A stretch of 64,000 nt of DNA from Bacillus sp. OV322 (GTDB lineage: Bacteria; Bacillota; Bacilli; Bacillales; DSM-1321), in NCBI RefSeq assembly GCF_900112495.1, contig NZ_FOMA01000006.1, positions 1 to 64,000 of the forward strand, in the 5' to 3' direction. Under the pieces are notes generated by a model, which was not told where the DNA came from, ran no database searches, and saw only the letters and a list, made by a program, of their open reading frames with translations. How positions within the stretch are numbered: the first letter of the stretch is position 1; each line of letters begins with the position of its first letter. A program made the position numbers and the translations under genes. Below are positions 19,722 through 28,407 of this stretch, one piece after another.

Positions 19722-19729
19722 AACCAATA

Positions 19730-19770
19730 ACAAGAAAGAGGCAAAAGTAATTTTTGCCTCTTTCTTGTTT
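19730..19770. terminator. Bidirectional terminator between ypiP and ggt
   Basis: A near-perfect stem AACAAGAAAGAGGCAAAA / TTTTTGCCTCTTTCTTGTT, usable from either side of these convergent genes. Confidence 0.92.
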
Positions 19771-19778
19771 CTATTGCA

Positions 19779-21476
19779 TTAATTGAGATAATCTTCTTCG
19801 TTCAGGCCGCTTGCTTTTCCTTCCCTGCTTGAATCAGCTGCACCGAACATTTTGCCTTCTGAAAAGCTGATGCCCTGGACATTGCCAATAGGATGCGGAA
19901 CCTCATTGAAAGCAAATCCCATTCCTTCAAGATGTCCCTTGCTGCTCATATCCATTCCTGCTTCCCACTCAATATGCGGCCCCATTGGCGTGAAAATACG
20001 CGGCTCTTCAATGGCGGATTTCAGATCCATGTTGAAATCAAGGACATTCAGTATCGTTTGGGATACAGAGCTGATGATGGTTGGCCCTCCAGGAGAACCA
20101 AGCGTAAGAACAGGCTTTTTATCCTTGAAAATAATAGTCGGGCTTTTACAGCTTACCGGGCGTTTTCCCGGCTCAGCCTGATTCATTCCTCCAGGCATGG
20201 AATCGAAATCGGTAAGCTCGTTATTCAGCATAAACCCGTATTTCGGCACCATTACTCCAGAGCCGAAAGGGTGCTCGACTGTGGATGTACAGGCGACAAT
20301 GTTTCCCCACCTGTCTGCGACCGTAAAATGGGTTGTTTCACTTAATTCATCTAGCTCCGGCTGTCTTACAACATCCCTTTTCGGTACATTGTCATATACC
20401 CATGGATTGCCGAAATCAATTTCATTATTGCGTTCTTTAAAATTAATGAATGCTTTACGTTCTTTCAGGTACTTTTCATCAAAAAGACCTTTCAGCGGCA
20501 GCTCTGCAAACTCCGGGTCGGCAAGGAAGGCTTTTTTATCTGTGAAAGCGAGTCTCATGGCTTCGGCAATCAGATAATATTTTTCCCATGAACGAGGGCC
20601 ATATTGCTCAATGTGAAAATCTTCAAGTATTTTAAGAATCTGCAGAACAGTTGATCCGCCAGCACTTGGAGCAAAGGAGGAAACAATTTCATAGCCTTTA
20701 TAAGTTGCCCGCATTGGCTCATCAATGGTGATTTTATAATCCTTTAAATCCGACATTTCCATAAAACCGCCTAATTCCTTAATGGCAGAAATGATCGCTT
20801 CGCCGATTTCCCCCTCATAAAATGCTGAAATTCCTTCACGCTGCAGAATCCGGTAGGTATGTGCCAAATGCTCTTTTTTCAGGATTTCTCCTTCCTTCAG
20901 CTTTTTGCCTTCCGGGGCGAACAATCTCTGGGCTTCATCTCCAAGTCGGTAATGAAAGTTTTCAAGGGCATCCGTGAACACCCAATTGACAGGAACTCCT
21001 TCTTCGCAAAATTCAATGGATGGCTCAATCAAATCTGCAAGAGGCTTGGATCCATATTTCAGGCGTGCTTCCTCCATGGCTTTTAAGATACCCGGTATGC
21101 CGACTGCAGTGGCATCGGTCGATCTCTTCTTAAATGGAATTACTTCTCCGTTTTCATCTAAAAACATTTCTGGATGTGCCGCCTTTGGAGCCCGCACATG
21201 TCCGTCAAAAATTTTCACGGCATCTTCTTCCTTATTGTAAACCATCATAAACCCGCTTCCGCCAATGCCGGTCATCATAGGTTCCACAATATTCAATGCA
21301 AACTGGATGGCAATAGCGGCATCTACTGCGTTTCCCCCTTCTTTTAAAATTTTTTCTCCGATATCCGTCGCAATCGGATGTGCAGTAACAACCATTCCTG
21401 CATTTCCTTCTGCTGTTTCTCTTTCATAAGAGTGATTTTTAGAACGGCCCATGTAGGCTTTGCTGTTTTCAGTCAT
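19779..21476 (-). CDS. Gamma-glutamyltransferase family, YwrD-like
   Basis: A 565-residue Ntn hydrolase. The autoprocessing/catalytic threonine is in ETTHFTVADRWGN (about residue 380) and the oxyanion GG pair is in SPGGPTI. The N terminus lacks a signal peptide, so the protein should be cytoplasmic, unlike exported Ggt. It transfers or hydrolyses gamma-glutamyl groups; the substrate is unknown. GAGGAGG is correctly spaced from the ATG at 21476. Monocistronic, convergent with ypiP. Confidence 0.88.
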   Translation of the reverse strand: MTENSKAYMGRSKNHSYERETAEGNAGMVVTAHPIATDIGEKILKEGGNAVDAAIAIQFALNIVEPMMTGIGGSGFMMVYNKEEDAVKIFDGHVRAPKAAHPEMFLDENGEVIPFKKRSTDATAVGIPGILKAMEEARLKYGSKPLADLIEPSIEFCEEGVPVNWVFTDALENFHYRLGDEAQRLFAPEGKKLKEGEILKKEHLAHTYRILQREGISAFYEGEIGEAIISAIKELGGFMEMSDLKDYKITIDEPMRATYKGYEIVSSFAPSAGGSTVLQILKILEDFHIEQYGPRSWEKYYLIAEAMRLAFTDKKAFLADPEFAELPLKGLFDEKYLKERKAFINFKERNNEIDFGNPWVYDNVPKRDVVRQPELDELSETTHFTVADRWGNIVACTSTVEHPFGSGVMVPKYGFMLNNELTDFDSMPGGMNQAEPGKRPVSCKSPTIIFKDKKPVLTLGSPGGPTIISSVSQTILNVLDFNMDLKSAIEEPRIFTPMGPHIEWEAGMDMSSKGHLEGMGFAFNEVPHPIGNVQGISFSEGKMFGAADSSREGKASGLNEEDYLN

Positions 21477-21530
21477 ATGTATACCTCCTCAAATTTTATT
21501 GCTGCAGAAAATGAATAGGCAGGAAGAGCT

Positions 21531-21560
21531 AAAAAACCTTGCCGAATAATTAGGCAAGGC
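21531..21560 (-). terminator. Minus-strand terminator after the 25-residue peptide gene
   Basis: CCTTGCC / GGCAAGG seven-pair stem. Read on the minus strand it is followed by TTTTTT. It lies 36 bp beyond the peptide stop codon and before the ggt start. Confidence 0.85.
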
Positions 21561-21595
21561 TCATGAAGATAGCTGATAGTTTAAATATTCATCAT

Positions 21596-21673
21596 TCAAT
21601 CGGCAATTTCGAGGTAAATGAAATACATTAACATCAATATGCTTAGAATCATAAATACAGCTGACCATTCCAT
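21596..21673 (-). CDS. Small single-span membrane peptide, 25 residues
   Basis: This ORF is below usual gene-finding length. AAGGAGGGG sits 6 nt before the ATG (minus strand), and a dedicated terminator follows. The peptide begins MEWSAVFM, has a continuous hydrophobic core of about 17 residues with aromatic ends (MYFIYL), and finishes EIAD. This looks like a one-helix membrane peptide. No function can be assigned. The tight ribosome site-ORF-terminator unit is the main evidence that it is real. Confidence 0.6.
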   Translation of the reverse strand: MEWSAVFMILSILMLMYFIYLEIAD

Positions 21674-21866
21674 TGAAGCCCCTCCTTGGAAAAATCTATT
21701 CATTAAGTATATCCGCCGCCTTGTCCTTCTATGTGGTTTTAAATTAAATAATGCCTTAAACGTTAAAGCTGCTTTAGAATATCAATACCTTTTTTTAATG
21801 AATTTAAAACCTTATGCTCACTGGAAAATAGCGGGCATTAAGAAAAAGGGGCGAATGAAGAAGCGG

Positions 21867-21914
21867 GGTTTCTGGTAAAATGCTGAAATTAATATTCGTA
21901 ATATCCCAGAAACC
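21867..21914. repeat. 9-bp inverted repeat upstream of ypjP
   Basis: GGTTTCTGG (21867-21875) and CCAGAAACC (21906-21914) flank a 30 bp AT-rich stretch. No T run follows, so it is not an obvious terminator. The surrounding 21674-22003 interval has no supportable gene. Confidence 0.4.
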
Positions 21915-22003
21915 AAAGTATACTGGAATTATAAAAGACAGCCACTGAGCTGTCAGGAATCTTGAATGTTTGACACTGATACTGATGCGTAAGGGGATAT
22001 GTC

Positions 22004-22630
22004 ATGAAAGGTGCTAAATGGTTCAAAAAAAGTCTGATTGTTTTAGTTTCTGCCCTGACATTCGGGCTTGTTACTCCAGCTGATTTTAACTGGCTTGGTG
22101 AGACAGATTCTGCCAAGCATCCGGAAAAGGATTCACAAGAAGCCAATTCTGCAAGATATGGTGCCTCTGTCCAGAACGTCAATAAAAACATAGAAGAGGA
22201 ATTATTCAGCCAAAATGATTTCATCCAGAATATTGTCTCCAAGGGAGAAGAGAATGCGTATTGTAAATTCGGCGGCAAAATAAAACCGAAAATCCAAGCA
22301 GAATTTAAAGCTGTAATCCTTCCAAAAATGGAGGCAGCCATTGCCGAAATGGCCTCCAGCCATCAAGAAGAAGAATTACGGCAGCTCGCTATTACAGAAA
22401 ATCCTGCTTCAGGGCGCGGAGAAAAAATCTTTCATATTTATAATGAGAATAATGGGGAAGACATTATGAGATTTCATGTCAGGCAGGAGAATCCTCCTCA
22501 AGAAGGCTATTGGTTTAATTTCCATTATCACACCTATCATGATCAATTTGCTGCCCACCATGATTTGGGCAGGATTTACTGGGACAAAAACACACCGCCA
22601 AAATGGTCCTCGCAAGGGATGCTATCATAA
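22004..22630 (+). CDS. ypjP: YpjP-family protein
   Basis: A 208-residue protein with a basic N terminus and one hydrophobic segment (about 8-26, KSLIVLVSALTFGLVTPA) that may be a signal peptide or anchor. The soluble part is charged and has a histidine/aromatic-rich region near the end (FNFHYHTYHDQFAAHHDLG). Homologous to YpjP of B. subtilis, whose function is unknown. The YpjP position just upstream of the thymidylate synthase region is conserved in outline. Confidence 0.75.
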   Translation: MKGAKWFKKSLIVLVSALTFGLVTPADFNWLGETDSAKHPEKDSQEANSARYGASVQNVNKNIEEELFSQNDFIQNIVSKGEENAYCKFGGKIKPKIQAEFKAVILPKMEAAIAEMASSHQEEELRQLAITENPASGRGEKIFHIYNENNGEDIMRFHVRQENPPQEGYWFNFHYHTYHDQFAAHHDLGRIYWDKNTPPKWSSQGMLS

Positions 22631-22700
22631 GGCTGAAACAGGGTTTTTATTGAAAAAGATTTTGGAAAAGCGTACACTAGTATAATATAATCTGGTATTT

Positions 22701-22727
22701 GGAACCTTCGGCCGCAGGTTCCTTTTC
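22701..22727 (+). terminator. Possible ypjP terminator
   Basis: GGAACC / GGTTCC stem followed by only four Ts. It may be a weak terminator or a leader hairpin of the next gene. Confidence 0.5.
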
Positions 22728-22779
22728 CATTGTCTTCATATACAACTCATATTAAAATTTTTAGGAGGAACATCCTGTA

Positions 22780-23535
22780 ATGCTGAATCATATCTTGGAT
22801 ACTTATGCACAATTCTTTGATTGGGAAATGTGGGGCAAAATACTGACAGATCCGGTAAGCTGGGGTCTGATCGGGACATTAATTATACTTGAGGGACTTT
22901 TATCAGCCGATAATGCCCTTGTGCTAGCAGTAATGGTCCGCCATCTGCCAAAAAACAAGCGCAAAAAAGCATTATTCTATGGTTTGCTTGGTGCATATGC
23001 CTTTCGATTTATAGCCATTGGTCTTGGAATTTTCCTTATCAAGCTCTGGTGGATCAAAGTACTGGGCGCTGCATATCTAGCATGGCTTTCAATTAAATAC
23101 TTCCTTGATAAACGCAAAGGCGAATCTGAAGAAGATGAAGTGAAGGGCATGTCAAAAGAGAGCTTGCTTATCCGTATGTTTGGGACTCTCTGGGGTACTG
23201 TCGTAGCGGTTGAACTGATGGATATCGCATTTTCCGTTGATAGTGTACTTGCAGCCTTCGGGGTCAGCAACAAAGTCTGGGTCCTTCTTCTGGGCGGAAT
23301 GATCGGCGTTCTGATGATGCGGGGAGTGGCAGGCGTATTCCTGAATCTGATTGATAGAATTCCAGAACTGGAAACAGCCGCATATGTGCTGATTGCCATT
23401 ATTTCCATTAAAATGTTTCTATCGGTCTTTCATATCGAAATATCATCCACGATTTTCTTCTTGCTGATCGTCATTACATTTGGCTTGACTTTCATCCTGC
23501 ATTTCCGCAAAAGCAAGAATCTGAAAGAACAATAA
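22780..23535 (+). CDS. TerC-family integral membrane protein
   Basis: A 251-residue protein with about seven membrane segments. Two TerC half-motifs carry conserved acidic residues, EGLLSADNALVLA and VELMDIAFSVDSV. Bacillus TerC proteins (YceF/YkoY, renamed MeeF/MeeY) export Mn(II) or metallate exoenzymes, so a manganese role is the best guess. TTAGGAGG precedes the ATG. I found no yybP-ykoY manganese riboswitch in the 150 bp upstream. Confidence 0.85.
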   Translation: MLNHILDTYAQFFDWEMWGKILTDPVSWGLIGTLIILEGLLSADNALVLAVMVRHLPKNKRKKALFYGLLGAYAFRFIAIGLGIFLIKLWWIKVLGAAYLAWLSIKYFLDKRKGESEEDEVKGMSKESLLIRMFGTLWGTVVAVELMDIAFSVDSVLAAFGVSNKVWVLLLGGMIGVLMMRGVAGVFLNLIDRIPELETAAYVLIAIISIKMFLSVFHIEISSTIFFLLIVITFGLTFILHFRKSKNLKEQ

Positions 23536-23550
23536 AAATATGGACAAGAA

Positions 23551-23581
23551 AAAAAGCTGGCGGCTGCGTCAGCTTTTTTTC
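23551..23581 (+). terminator. Terminator of the TerC-family gene
   Basis: AAAAAGCTG / CAGCTTTTT stem and a T run. It lies directly before repeat copy C. Confidence 0.85.
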
Positions 23582-23584
23582 TTA

Positions 23585-23812
23585 CGCTCTTTTCTTGAAG
23601 ATTGTTATTTTTTATTGAGTTCTGTAAGGCGATCTTATTATTAAATGAGGTTGATTTGGCGCGAAAGGTGCGATACTCCTGCTTAGATTAGCGGGAAGGT
23701 GAGACACAAAGGCATTTCTGTGAAGGCTCACCGCTTGCGTGGAAGCGAGCTTCCTGGAGCAGAAATCAACCCCTTGTTCCCTAGCAGCAACGTTTACGAA
23801 AACAGTCTTTCT
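23585..23812 (+). repeat. MITE-like repeat, copy C (full length)
   Basis: Plus orientation, about 228 bp. Begins GCTCTTTTCTTGAAGATTG and ends GTTTACGAAAACAGTCTTTC. Inside are GGTTGATT and AATCAACC, plus a GGTGAGAC / GGCTCACC pair, so the element can fold into a long hairpin. It begins four bp after the preceding terminator. It fills the gap to the next gene. Confidence 0.8.
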
Positions 23813-23846
23813 TATAATCATGAGCGGCTTGTGCAGTCTTCAAATG

Positions 23847-24092
23847 TTACATATTCCTGCTCTTTTGCCTGAAAAATATGCGGAATATGCCCAAAAATAA
23901 TAGGAAAAAGAGGGCAGGAATCATAACAGATAAGGAAACAGAGTGAACAAGCGGCATGAGGATAAAACCAAGGAAAATCGAAAAAAATATTAAATCAAGA
24001 TATACGAATATTTCAAGATTCATGATTTCAATCACTTCTTCTGTGATTTCTGGCTTGCTTTGCAGAATTGCTTTTTTGCTGTAAGTTCTCAT
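23847..24092 (-). CDS. Small two-span membrane protein, unknown
   Basis: An 81-residue protein: a charged N-terminal 25 residues followed by two hydrophobic segments (about 28-48 and 53-73), ending in a basic FFRQKSRNM tail. Not recognised. AAGGTG lies 6 nt before the ATG at 24092. It points away from thyA and has no visible partner. Confidence 0.6.
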   Translation of the reverse strand: MRTYSKKAILQSKPEITEEVIEIMNLEIFVYLDLIFFSIFLGFILMPLVHSVSLSVMIPALFFLLFLGIFRIFFRQKSRNM

Positions 24093-24353
24093 ATCTATCA
24101 CCTTGTAGTTTTGAATAAGTCAGACTTTAAAAAGCGCAGTTTGTCAGAAAGAGGATGAAGCATGTGCTGTATATACATCAAATCATTCTTTTAGTGATTC
24201 AGACGCTGCAGACCTGTTAAATAATGTTCAACATGGGAATCAGATTAATAATAAATTATGTAAAAAAACGAAAATGGTTACTTCCTGTAAAGAATACCGA
24301 AAAGACATTCATGTGTTAGAATGATAATGAGATTCCAGGAAAGGCTGGTCACA

Positions 24354-25148
24354 ATGAAACAATATCTTGATTTATGCAAACACGTATTAGACAATGGCAC
24401 AATAAAAAGCGACAGAACAGGAACCGGAACAATCAGCACATTTGGATATCAGATGAGATTTGATTTGCAGGATGGATTTCCGCTGCTTACTACAAAAAAG
24501 TTAAGCCTGAAGGCCATCATCCATGAGCTTCTTTGGTTTTTAAAAGGAGATACCAATGTAAAATATCTTCAGGATAATGGTGTCCGCATCTGGAATGAAT
24601 GGGCGGACGAGAATGGGGAACTTGGACCGGTATATGGACATCAATGGCGCTCATGGAGTGCTCCTGATGGCAGCAGTATTGATCAGATTACTGAAGTAAT
24701 TGAAATGATAAAAAAAGATCCTGATTCAAGGCGCCTGATTGTCAGTGCATGGAATCCCGGGGAAATTAGTAAAATGGCGCTTCCGCCGTGCCACGCATTT
24801 TTTCAGTTTTATGTGTCGGAAGGAAAGCTGTCCTGCCAGCTTTATCAGCGTTCTGCAGACGTGTTCCTTGGGGTGCCGTTTAATATAGCTTCCTACGCGC
24901 TCCTGACATTAATGATTGCCCAGGTATGCGGCTTGAAGCCAGGGGAATTTGTGCATACCTTTGGTGATGTACATATTTACTCCAATCATGTAGAGCAGGT
25001 GAAATTGCAGCTTACCCGCGAACCCAAAGCACTCCCGGTAATGAAATTGAATCCCGAAGTAAAGGATATCTTCGGTTTTTCTTATGAAGACTTCGAACTG
25101 GAAAATTATGAAGCGCATCCTCATATAAAAGGAGCGGTCAGTGTATGA
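24354..25148 (+). CDS. thyA: Thymidylate synthase (ThyA type)
   Basis: A 264-residue enzyme, the short E. coli-like form. It methylates dUMP to dTMP with 5,10-methylene-THF and releases dihydrofolate. The nucleophile is Cys146 in [19 protein letters not shown] and [19 protein letters not shown] are the conserved phosphate and folate motifs. Start 24354 is preceded by AGGAAAGG. The stop codon overlaps the dfrA start (ATGA), so dihydrofolate production and reduction are coupled. Confidence 0.96.
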   Translation: MKQYLDLCKHVLDNGTIKSDRTGTGTISTFGYQMRFDLQDGFPLLTTKKLSLKAIIHELLWFLKGDTNVKYLQDNGVRIWNEWADENGELGPVYGHQWRSWSAPDGSSIDQITEVIEMIKKDPDSRRLIVSAWNPGEISKMALPPCHAFFQFYVSEGKLSCQLYQRSADVFLGVPFNIASYALLTLMIAQVCGLKPGEFVHTFGDVHIYSNHVEQVKLQLTREPKALPVMKLNPEVKDIFGFSYEDFELENYEAHPHIKGAVSV

Positions 25149-25636
25149 TTTCATTGATGCTTGCAATGGACGAAAATAGGGTGATTGGAAAGGATAATAA
25201 ACTTCCCTGGCACCTGCCGGCAGATCTTCAGTATTTTAAGAAAATGACCACTGGCCATTCTGTAATTATGGGCAGGAAAACCTTTGATTCAATAGGGAGA
25301 CTTCTGCCCGGCCGAAAGAATATCATTCTTACCAAAAATAAATCTTTCGAGGCAGAAGGAGCCGAAGTTTACCATAACATACTTGAGTTGAAGAAAATGG
25401 CAGAAAGAGAGAACGATGAAGTTTTTGTGATCGGAGGAGCCGAGATATTCAAAGAGATGCTGCCGATATCAGATCGGCTGTATATTACCCATATACACCA
25501 TGTGTTTGAAGGAGATGTATTTTTCCCGGAAGTAGCAGAAGAGCAGTGGTCAAGAATATCATTGACTCCAGGTGAACAGGATGAAAAAAACAAATATCCA
25601 TTCGACTTTGCTGTTTATGAGAAAAAACAAAGCTGA
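25145..25636 (+). CDS. dfrA: Dihydrofolate reductase
   Basis: A 163-residue DHFR that regenerates THF from the dihydrofolate made by ThyA. The catalytic acid is Asp27 ([12 protein letters not shown]), the NADPH motifs are GRKTFDSIG and FVIGGAEIF, and the LPWHLP substrate loop is present. It overlaps thyA by 4 bp. The codons look native; this is the housekeeping enzyme rather than a plasmid trimethoprim-resistance type. Confidence 0.96.
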   Translation: MISLMLAMDENRVIGKDNKLPWHLPADLQYFKKMTTGHSVIMGRKTFDSIGRLLPGRKNIILTKNKSFEAEGAEVYHNILELKKMAERENDEVFVIGGAEIFKEMLPISDRLYITHIHHVFEGDVFFPEVAEEQWSRISLTPGEQDEKNKYPFDFAVYEKKQS

Positions 25637-25758
25637 TTCATTTAAAACTGGCTGATTTGGAAGGCATTCATGGAACATAAAACTTTTTCTTATCCCTTGG
25701 CCGACCTTATTAAAAAGCTGTTTTCGTAAAAAAACAAATAGAGCCTATTATAAAAAAT

Positions 25759-25793
25759 CCGTACTTAATCCAAATTTTAAGTACGGGTTTTTA
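25759..25793 (+). terminator. dfrA terminator
   Basis: CCGTACTTAA / TTAAGTACGG stem followed by a T-rich tail. Confidence 0.88.
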
Positions 25794-25811
25794 TGTTTGG
25801 CTCTTTTTTTT

Positions 25812-26042
25812 AGGCTGTTTTCGTAAACTTTGTTGCTATGGAACAAGGGGTTGATTTCCGCTACAGGATGGTCCGCTTTCCGCGGGGCGTGCGCTGAGCC
25901 TCCTTGCCTTGCGTCTGCGGGGTCTCATCTGTCACGCTAATCCCGTCGGAGTCTTCGCACCTTTCGCTCCAATCAACCTGCTTTAACAATAGATTTGCCT
26001 CGAAAACTTATTAAATAACAACAACCTTTAAGAAAAGAGCCT
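25812..26042 (-). repeat. MITE-like repeat, copy D1 (full length)
   Basis: Minus orientation. AGGCTGTTTTCGTAAACTT at the left and TTTAAGAAAAGAGCCT at the right define the ends. The centre contains GGTTGATT, a GCGGGG/CTGCGGGG block and CCAATCAACC. It starts 19 bp after the dfrA terminator. Confidence 0.82.
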
Positions 26043-26116
26043 TTTTTTAAGATTGTTGTTTTTTAATTGTTCTGTGAAGCGATCCTGTTGTTAAACCGGG
26101 TTGATTGGAGTGTAAG
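26042..26116 (+). repeat. MITE-like repeat, copy D2 (left third only)
   Basis: Immediately abuts D1 tail to tail. It begins in the shared T run, continues AAGATTGTTGTTTTTTAATT and GGTTGATTGGAGTGTAAG, then stops abruptly next to the 3' end of the small membrane gene. Confidence 0.75.
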
Positions 26117-26132
26117 CAATTTGCTGAAGAAC

Positions 26133-26294
26133 TCATTTTTTTGCTTGTCTTTTTAATTCTCCTAAAAGAGCAATTAACGTTGAAACAAACATAACACCCA
26201 TAAAGGTACCATTTATAAATCTATGGTCTGTAAAATTCAATACTGTTACAAAAAAAGATAAAGCTGCTGATACAATCAAAGATAGTTTTCCCAT
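26133..26294 (-). CDS. Small two-span membrane protein between repeat ends
   Basis: A 53-residue protein, MGKLSLIV at the start, with two hydrophobic helices (about 3-19 and 28-46) and a basic ELKRQAKK tail. AGGTGAAAAT precedes the ATG (minus strand). Function unknown. It is bracketed by repeat fragment D2 on one side and a remnant end (26401-26432) on the other, in inverted orientation, which suggests capture by or invasion of the repeat. Confidence 0.6.
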   Translation of the reverse strand: MGKLSLIVSAALSFFVTVLNFTDHRFINGTFMGVMFVSTLIALLGELKRQAKK

Positions 26295-26400
26295 ATTTTC
26301 ACCTGCATGTAAAATTGTCATTCTTAATTCAATATAATTGTCCTTTAACAGAATAAGTCTAATAAATATAATACTATAAAAAGTACATACACCTTGGTCC

Positions 26401-26432
26401 AATTGAAAAGCAACAATCTTTACGAATAGAGC
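26401..26432 (-). repeat. Remnant end of the MITE-like repeat
   Basis: AATTGAAAAGCAACAATC... to GAATAGAGCT aligns with the right-hand end of minus-oriented copies, with about five differences in 32 positions. Only this end is present. Confidence 0.6.
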
Positions 26433-26549
26433 TACATTTATTCAATCTCCAATCACACATCCGGAATAGAAGATATCATTTTAAAACACTCCAGATTCAT
26501 AGATTCTTGAATTTATATAATTGGAGCAAATGGTAAGTAATAATATTTG

Positions 26550-26595
26550 AATTTTTAGAAAAATTAATTGATTTATCGCGTTGAAGTGTTATAAT
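26550..26595 (+). promoter_or_regulatory. ilvA promoter with CodY-like box
   Basis: AATTTTTAGAAAAAT (26550-26564) matches the CodY consensus at 13 of 15 positions. It is followed by TTGATT (26568-26573), 16 bp, TATAAT (26590-26595). The box lies just upstream of the -35. CodY control is inferred, and a similar box precedes ilvD. Confidence 0.65.
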
Positions 26596-26626
26596 TTAAA
26601 AATTATATTAAAAGGAAAGCAGGGAT

Positions 26627-27898
26627 ATGATGGCCGGGACAGCATCCTTAAAAAAACGGATCGGAATTGAAGAAATACTTATAGCAAACAGAGAATTAAA
26701 AGAGGTTGTCGTTCATACCCCGCTGCAGAAAAGTGAAAGATTATCAGAGAAATATGAATGCAGCCTCTATCTGAAACGTGAAGATCTTCAGCATGTGCGC
26801 TCTTTTAAGCTCAGGGGAGCCTATTATAAAATGAAAAGTCTTCGTGAAGAAGAAACGAAAAACGGGATTGTCTGTGCAAGTGCAGGCAACCATGCTCAAG
26901 GAGTCGCTTTTTCCTGCAGCCAGCTTGGCATACACGGGAAAATTTTTATGCCTGCTACCACTCCAAGACAAAAAGTGAAACAGGTTGAACTTTTTGGCCG
27001 GGATAAAATACAAATTATTCTTTCTGGCGACACATTTGATGATGCATTTGCCGAAGCAAAGCTTTGTGCGGATAAAGAAGAAAGAAGCTTTATACATCCC
27101 TTTGACGATGAATGGGTCATTGCAGGCCAGGGGACTGCTGCCGTCGAGATATTAAACGATTGCGAAGAAAAAATTGATTATCTTTTTGCTAGTATAGGCG
27201 GAGGGGGCCTGATGGCAGGGTTATCTTCCTATTTTTCCGCTCTTTCTCCAGAGACAAAATGCATGGGGGCAGAGCCTGCAGGTGCTGCCTCCATGAAGTT
27301 TTCTTTTGAACAGGAAGAAGTAAGAGAATTAGCGGAAATTGATACATTTGTTGATGGTGCTGCAGTGAAGTGTGTGGGCCGCAAGACCTTTGAGATATGC
27401 AGGGAAAATGTAGCTGATATCCTGAAGGTTCCGGAAGGGAAAGTGTGCACGTCTATCCTGGAACTGTACAACGAACACGCCATCATCGCAGAGCCTGCCG
27501 GAGCTTTGCCTGTTGCTGCTCTCGATTTCTGCAGAGAGCAGATAAAAGGAAAAACTGTTGTCTGTGTCATCAGCGGAGGCAATAACGATATAAGCAGGAT
27601 GCAGGAAATTAAAGAAAAATCGTTGCTGTATGAGGGCCTGCTTTATTACTTTATCGTGAATTTCCCGCAAAGGGCAGGAGCATTGAGAGAATTCCTTGAT
27701 GAAGTTCTAGGGCCGGATGATGATATTTCCAGATTTGAATATACAAAGAAAAACAATAAGGAAAGCGGACCTGCTCTTGTGGGTGTGGAGCTTAAAAGCC
27801 GGCACGATTACGACGGGCTGATTCAGAGGATGAAGAAAAAGGCATTTCCTTTTGTGGAAGTGAATAAAGACAGCAATCTATTTCACCTCTTAATCTGA
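26627..27898 (+). CDS. ilvA: Threonine ammonia-lyase, biosynthetic
   Basis: About 423 residues, the Bacillus-type IlvA with a single C-terminal ACT-like regulatory domain (about 335-423). It deaminates threonine to 2-oxobutanoate, the first step to isoleucine. The PLP lysine is Lys61 in SFKLRGAYYKM; SAGNHAQGVA and the phosphate-binding SIGGGGLMAG are present. ATG 26627 and ATG 26630 are both possible starts. The upstream CodY-like box fits amino acid control. Confidence 0.94.
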   Translation: MMAGTASLKKRIGIEEILIANRELKEVVVHTPLQKSERLSEKYECSLYLKREDLQHVRSFKLRGAYYKMKSLREEETKNGIVCASAGNHAQGVAFSCSQLGIHGKIFMPATTPRQKVKQVELFGRDKIQIILSGDTFDDAFAEAKLCADKEERSFIHPFDDEWVIAGQGTAAVEILNDCEEKIDYLFASIGGGGLMAGLSSYFSALSPETKCMGAEPAGAASMKFSFEQEEVRELAEIDTFVDGAAVKCVGRKTFEICRENVADILKVPEGKVCTSILELYNEHAIIAEPAGALPVAALDFCREQIKGKTVVCVISGGNNDISRMQEIKEKSLLYEGLLYYFIVNFPQRAGALREFLDEVLGPDDDISRFEYTKKNNKESGPALVGVELKSRHDYDGLIQRMKKKAFPFVEVNKDSNLFHLLI

Positions 27899-28060
27899 AA
27901 TATGGTCTAATTATTCCGAAATTTTAATTTTATATGGAAGACAAGGATGTATTGAGTTAAAATGAATAGGAAGTTAAGATTTTTTTAACGTTCGCAATTA
28001 CTGGTATGAGGAAATTACGCAAAGCCTATACGGGGCTTTAACATCAAAGGAGATGTGTTT

Positions 28061-28252
28061 ATGCTTTCAAATATTGGCTTGCCGGGCCTATTTATTATTC
28101 TTATATTAGCACTAATTGTCTTTGGACCGAAGAAACTTCCTGAAATCGGCCGTGCCGCAGGACAAACTCTAAAGGAATTCAAGAACTCTGCACGTGAATT
28201 GACCAGTGACAGCAAAGAGGAAATCGAAGAAAAGAAAAATATCATGAAATAA
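28061..28252 (+). CDS. tatA: Twin-arginine translocase subunit TatA
   Basis: A 63-residue TatA/E protein. It has one N-terminal membrane helix (about 6-22), the [14 protein letters not shown] hinge, an amphipathic helix and a charged tail. It forms the pore-like assembly that moves folded proteins across the membrane with TatC. GGAG precedes ATG 28061; a GTG six bp earlier is less likely. It forms a minimal TatAC system with the next gene. Confidence 0.93.
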   Translation: MLSNIGLPGLFIILILALIVFGPKKLPEIGRAAGQTLKEFKNSARELTSDSKEEIEEKKNIMK

Positions 28253-28256
28253 AGTG

Positions 28257-28407
28257 AAACTGCCAGCTGCAGGTGTTCTTACTCCCAGCTGATGGCAGTG
28301 AAAGGCCCCATGTTTCTGCCGCAAATATTCCCGATTTTGCAGGGGAATTACTGCTTGTCCATAAGGGTTTAAACAGGTGCGGGATGAGGCCATCTTGCAC
28401 CTGTTTA
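28257..28407 (+). other. Structured tatA-tatC spacer
   Basis: Two inverted repeats lie between the genes. One is ACTGCCAGCT ... AGCTGATGGCAGT (28257-28301). The other is the 11-bp perfect pair TAAACAGGTGC (28370-28380) / GCACCTGTTTA (28397-28407). Neither is followed by a good T run. They may slow read-through or protect the tatA message, setting TatA above TatC; this is inference. Confidence 0.5.

Noticed and set aside
21618-21878. 86-residue plus-strand ORF after ggt
   Set aside because: No ribosome site. It overlaps the better-supported minus-strand 25-residue gene and its upstream region.
22631-22779. Manganese (yybP-ykoY) riboswitch ahead of the TerC-family gene
   Set aside because: Looked for because of the gene family, but the leader is short and lacks the conserved loops.
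25716-25746. Minimal solo relic of the MITE-like repeat
   Set aside because: GCTGTTTTCGTAAA followed by ...AGAGCC resembles fused ends, but it is too short to separate from chance.
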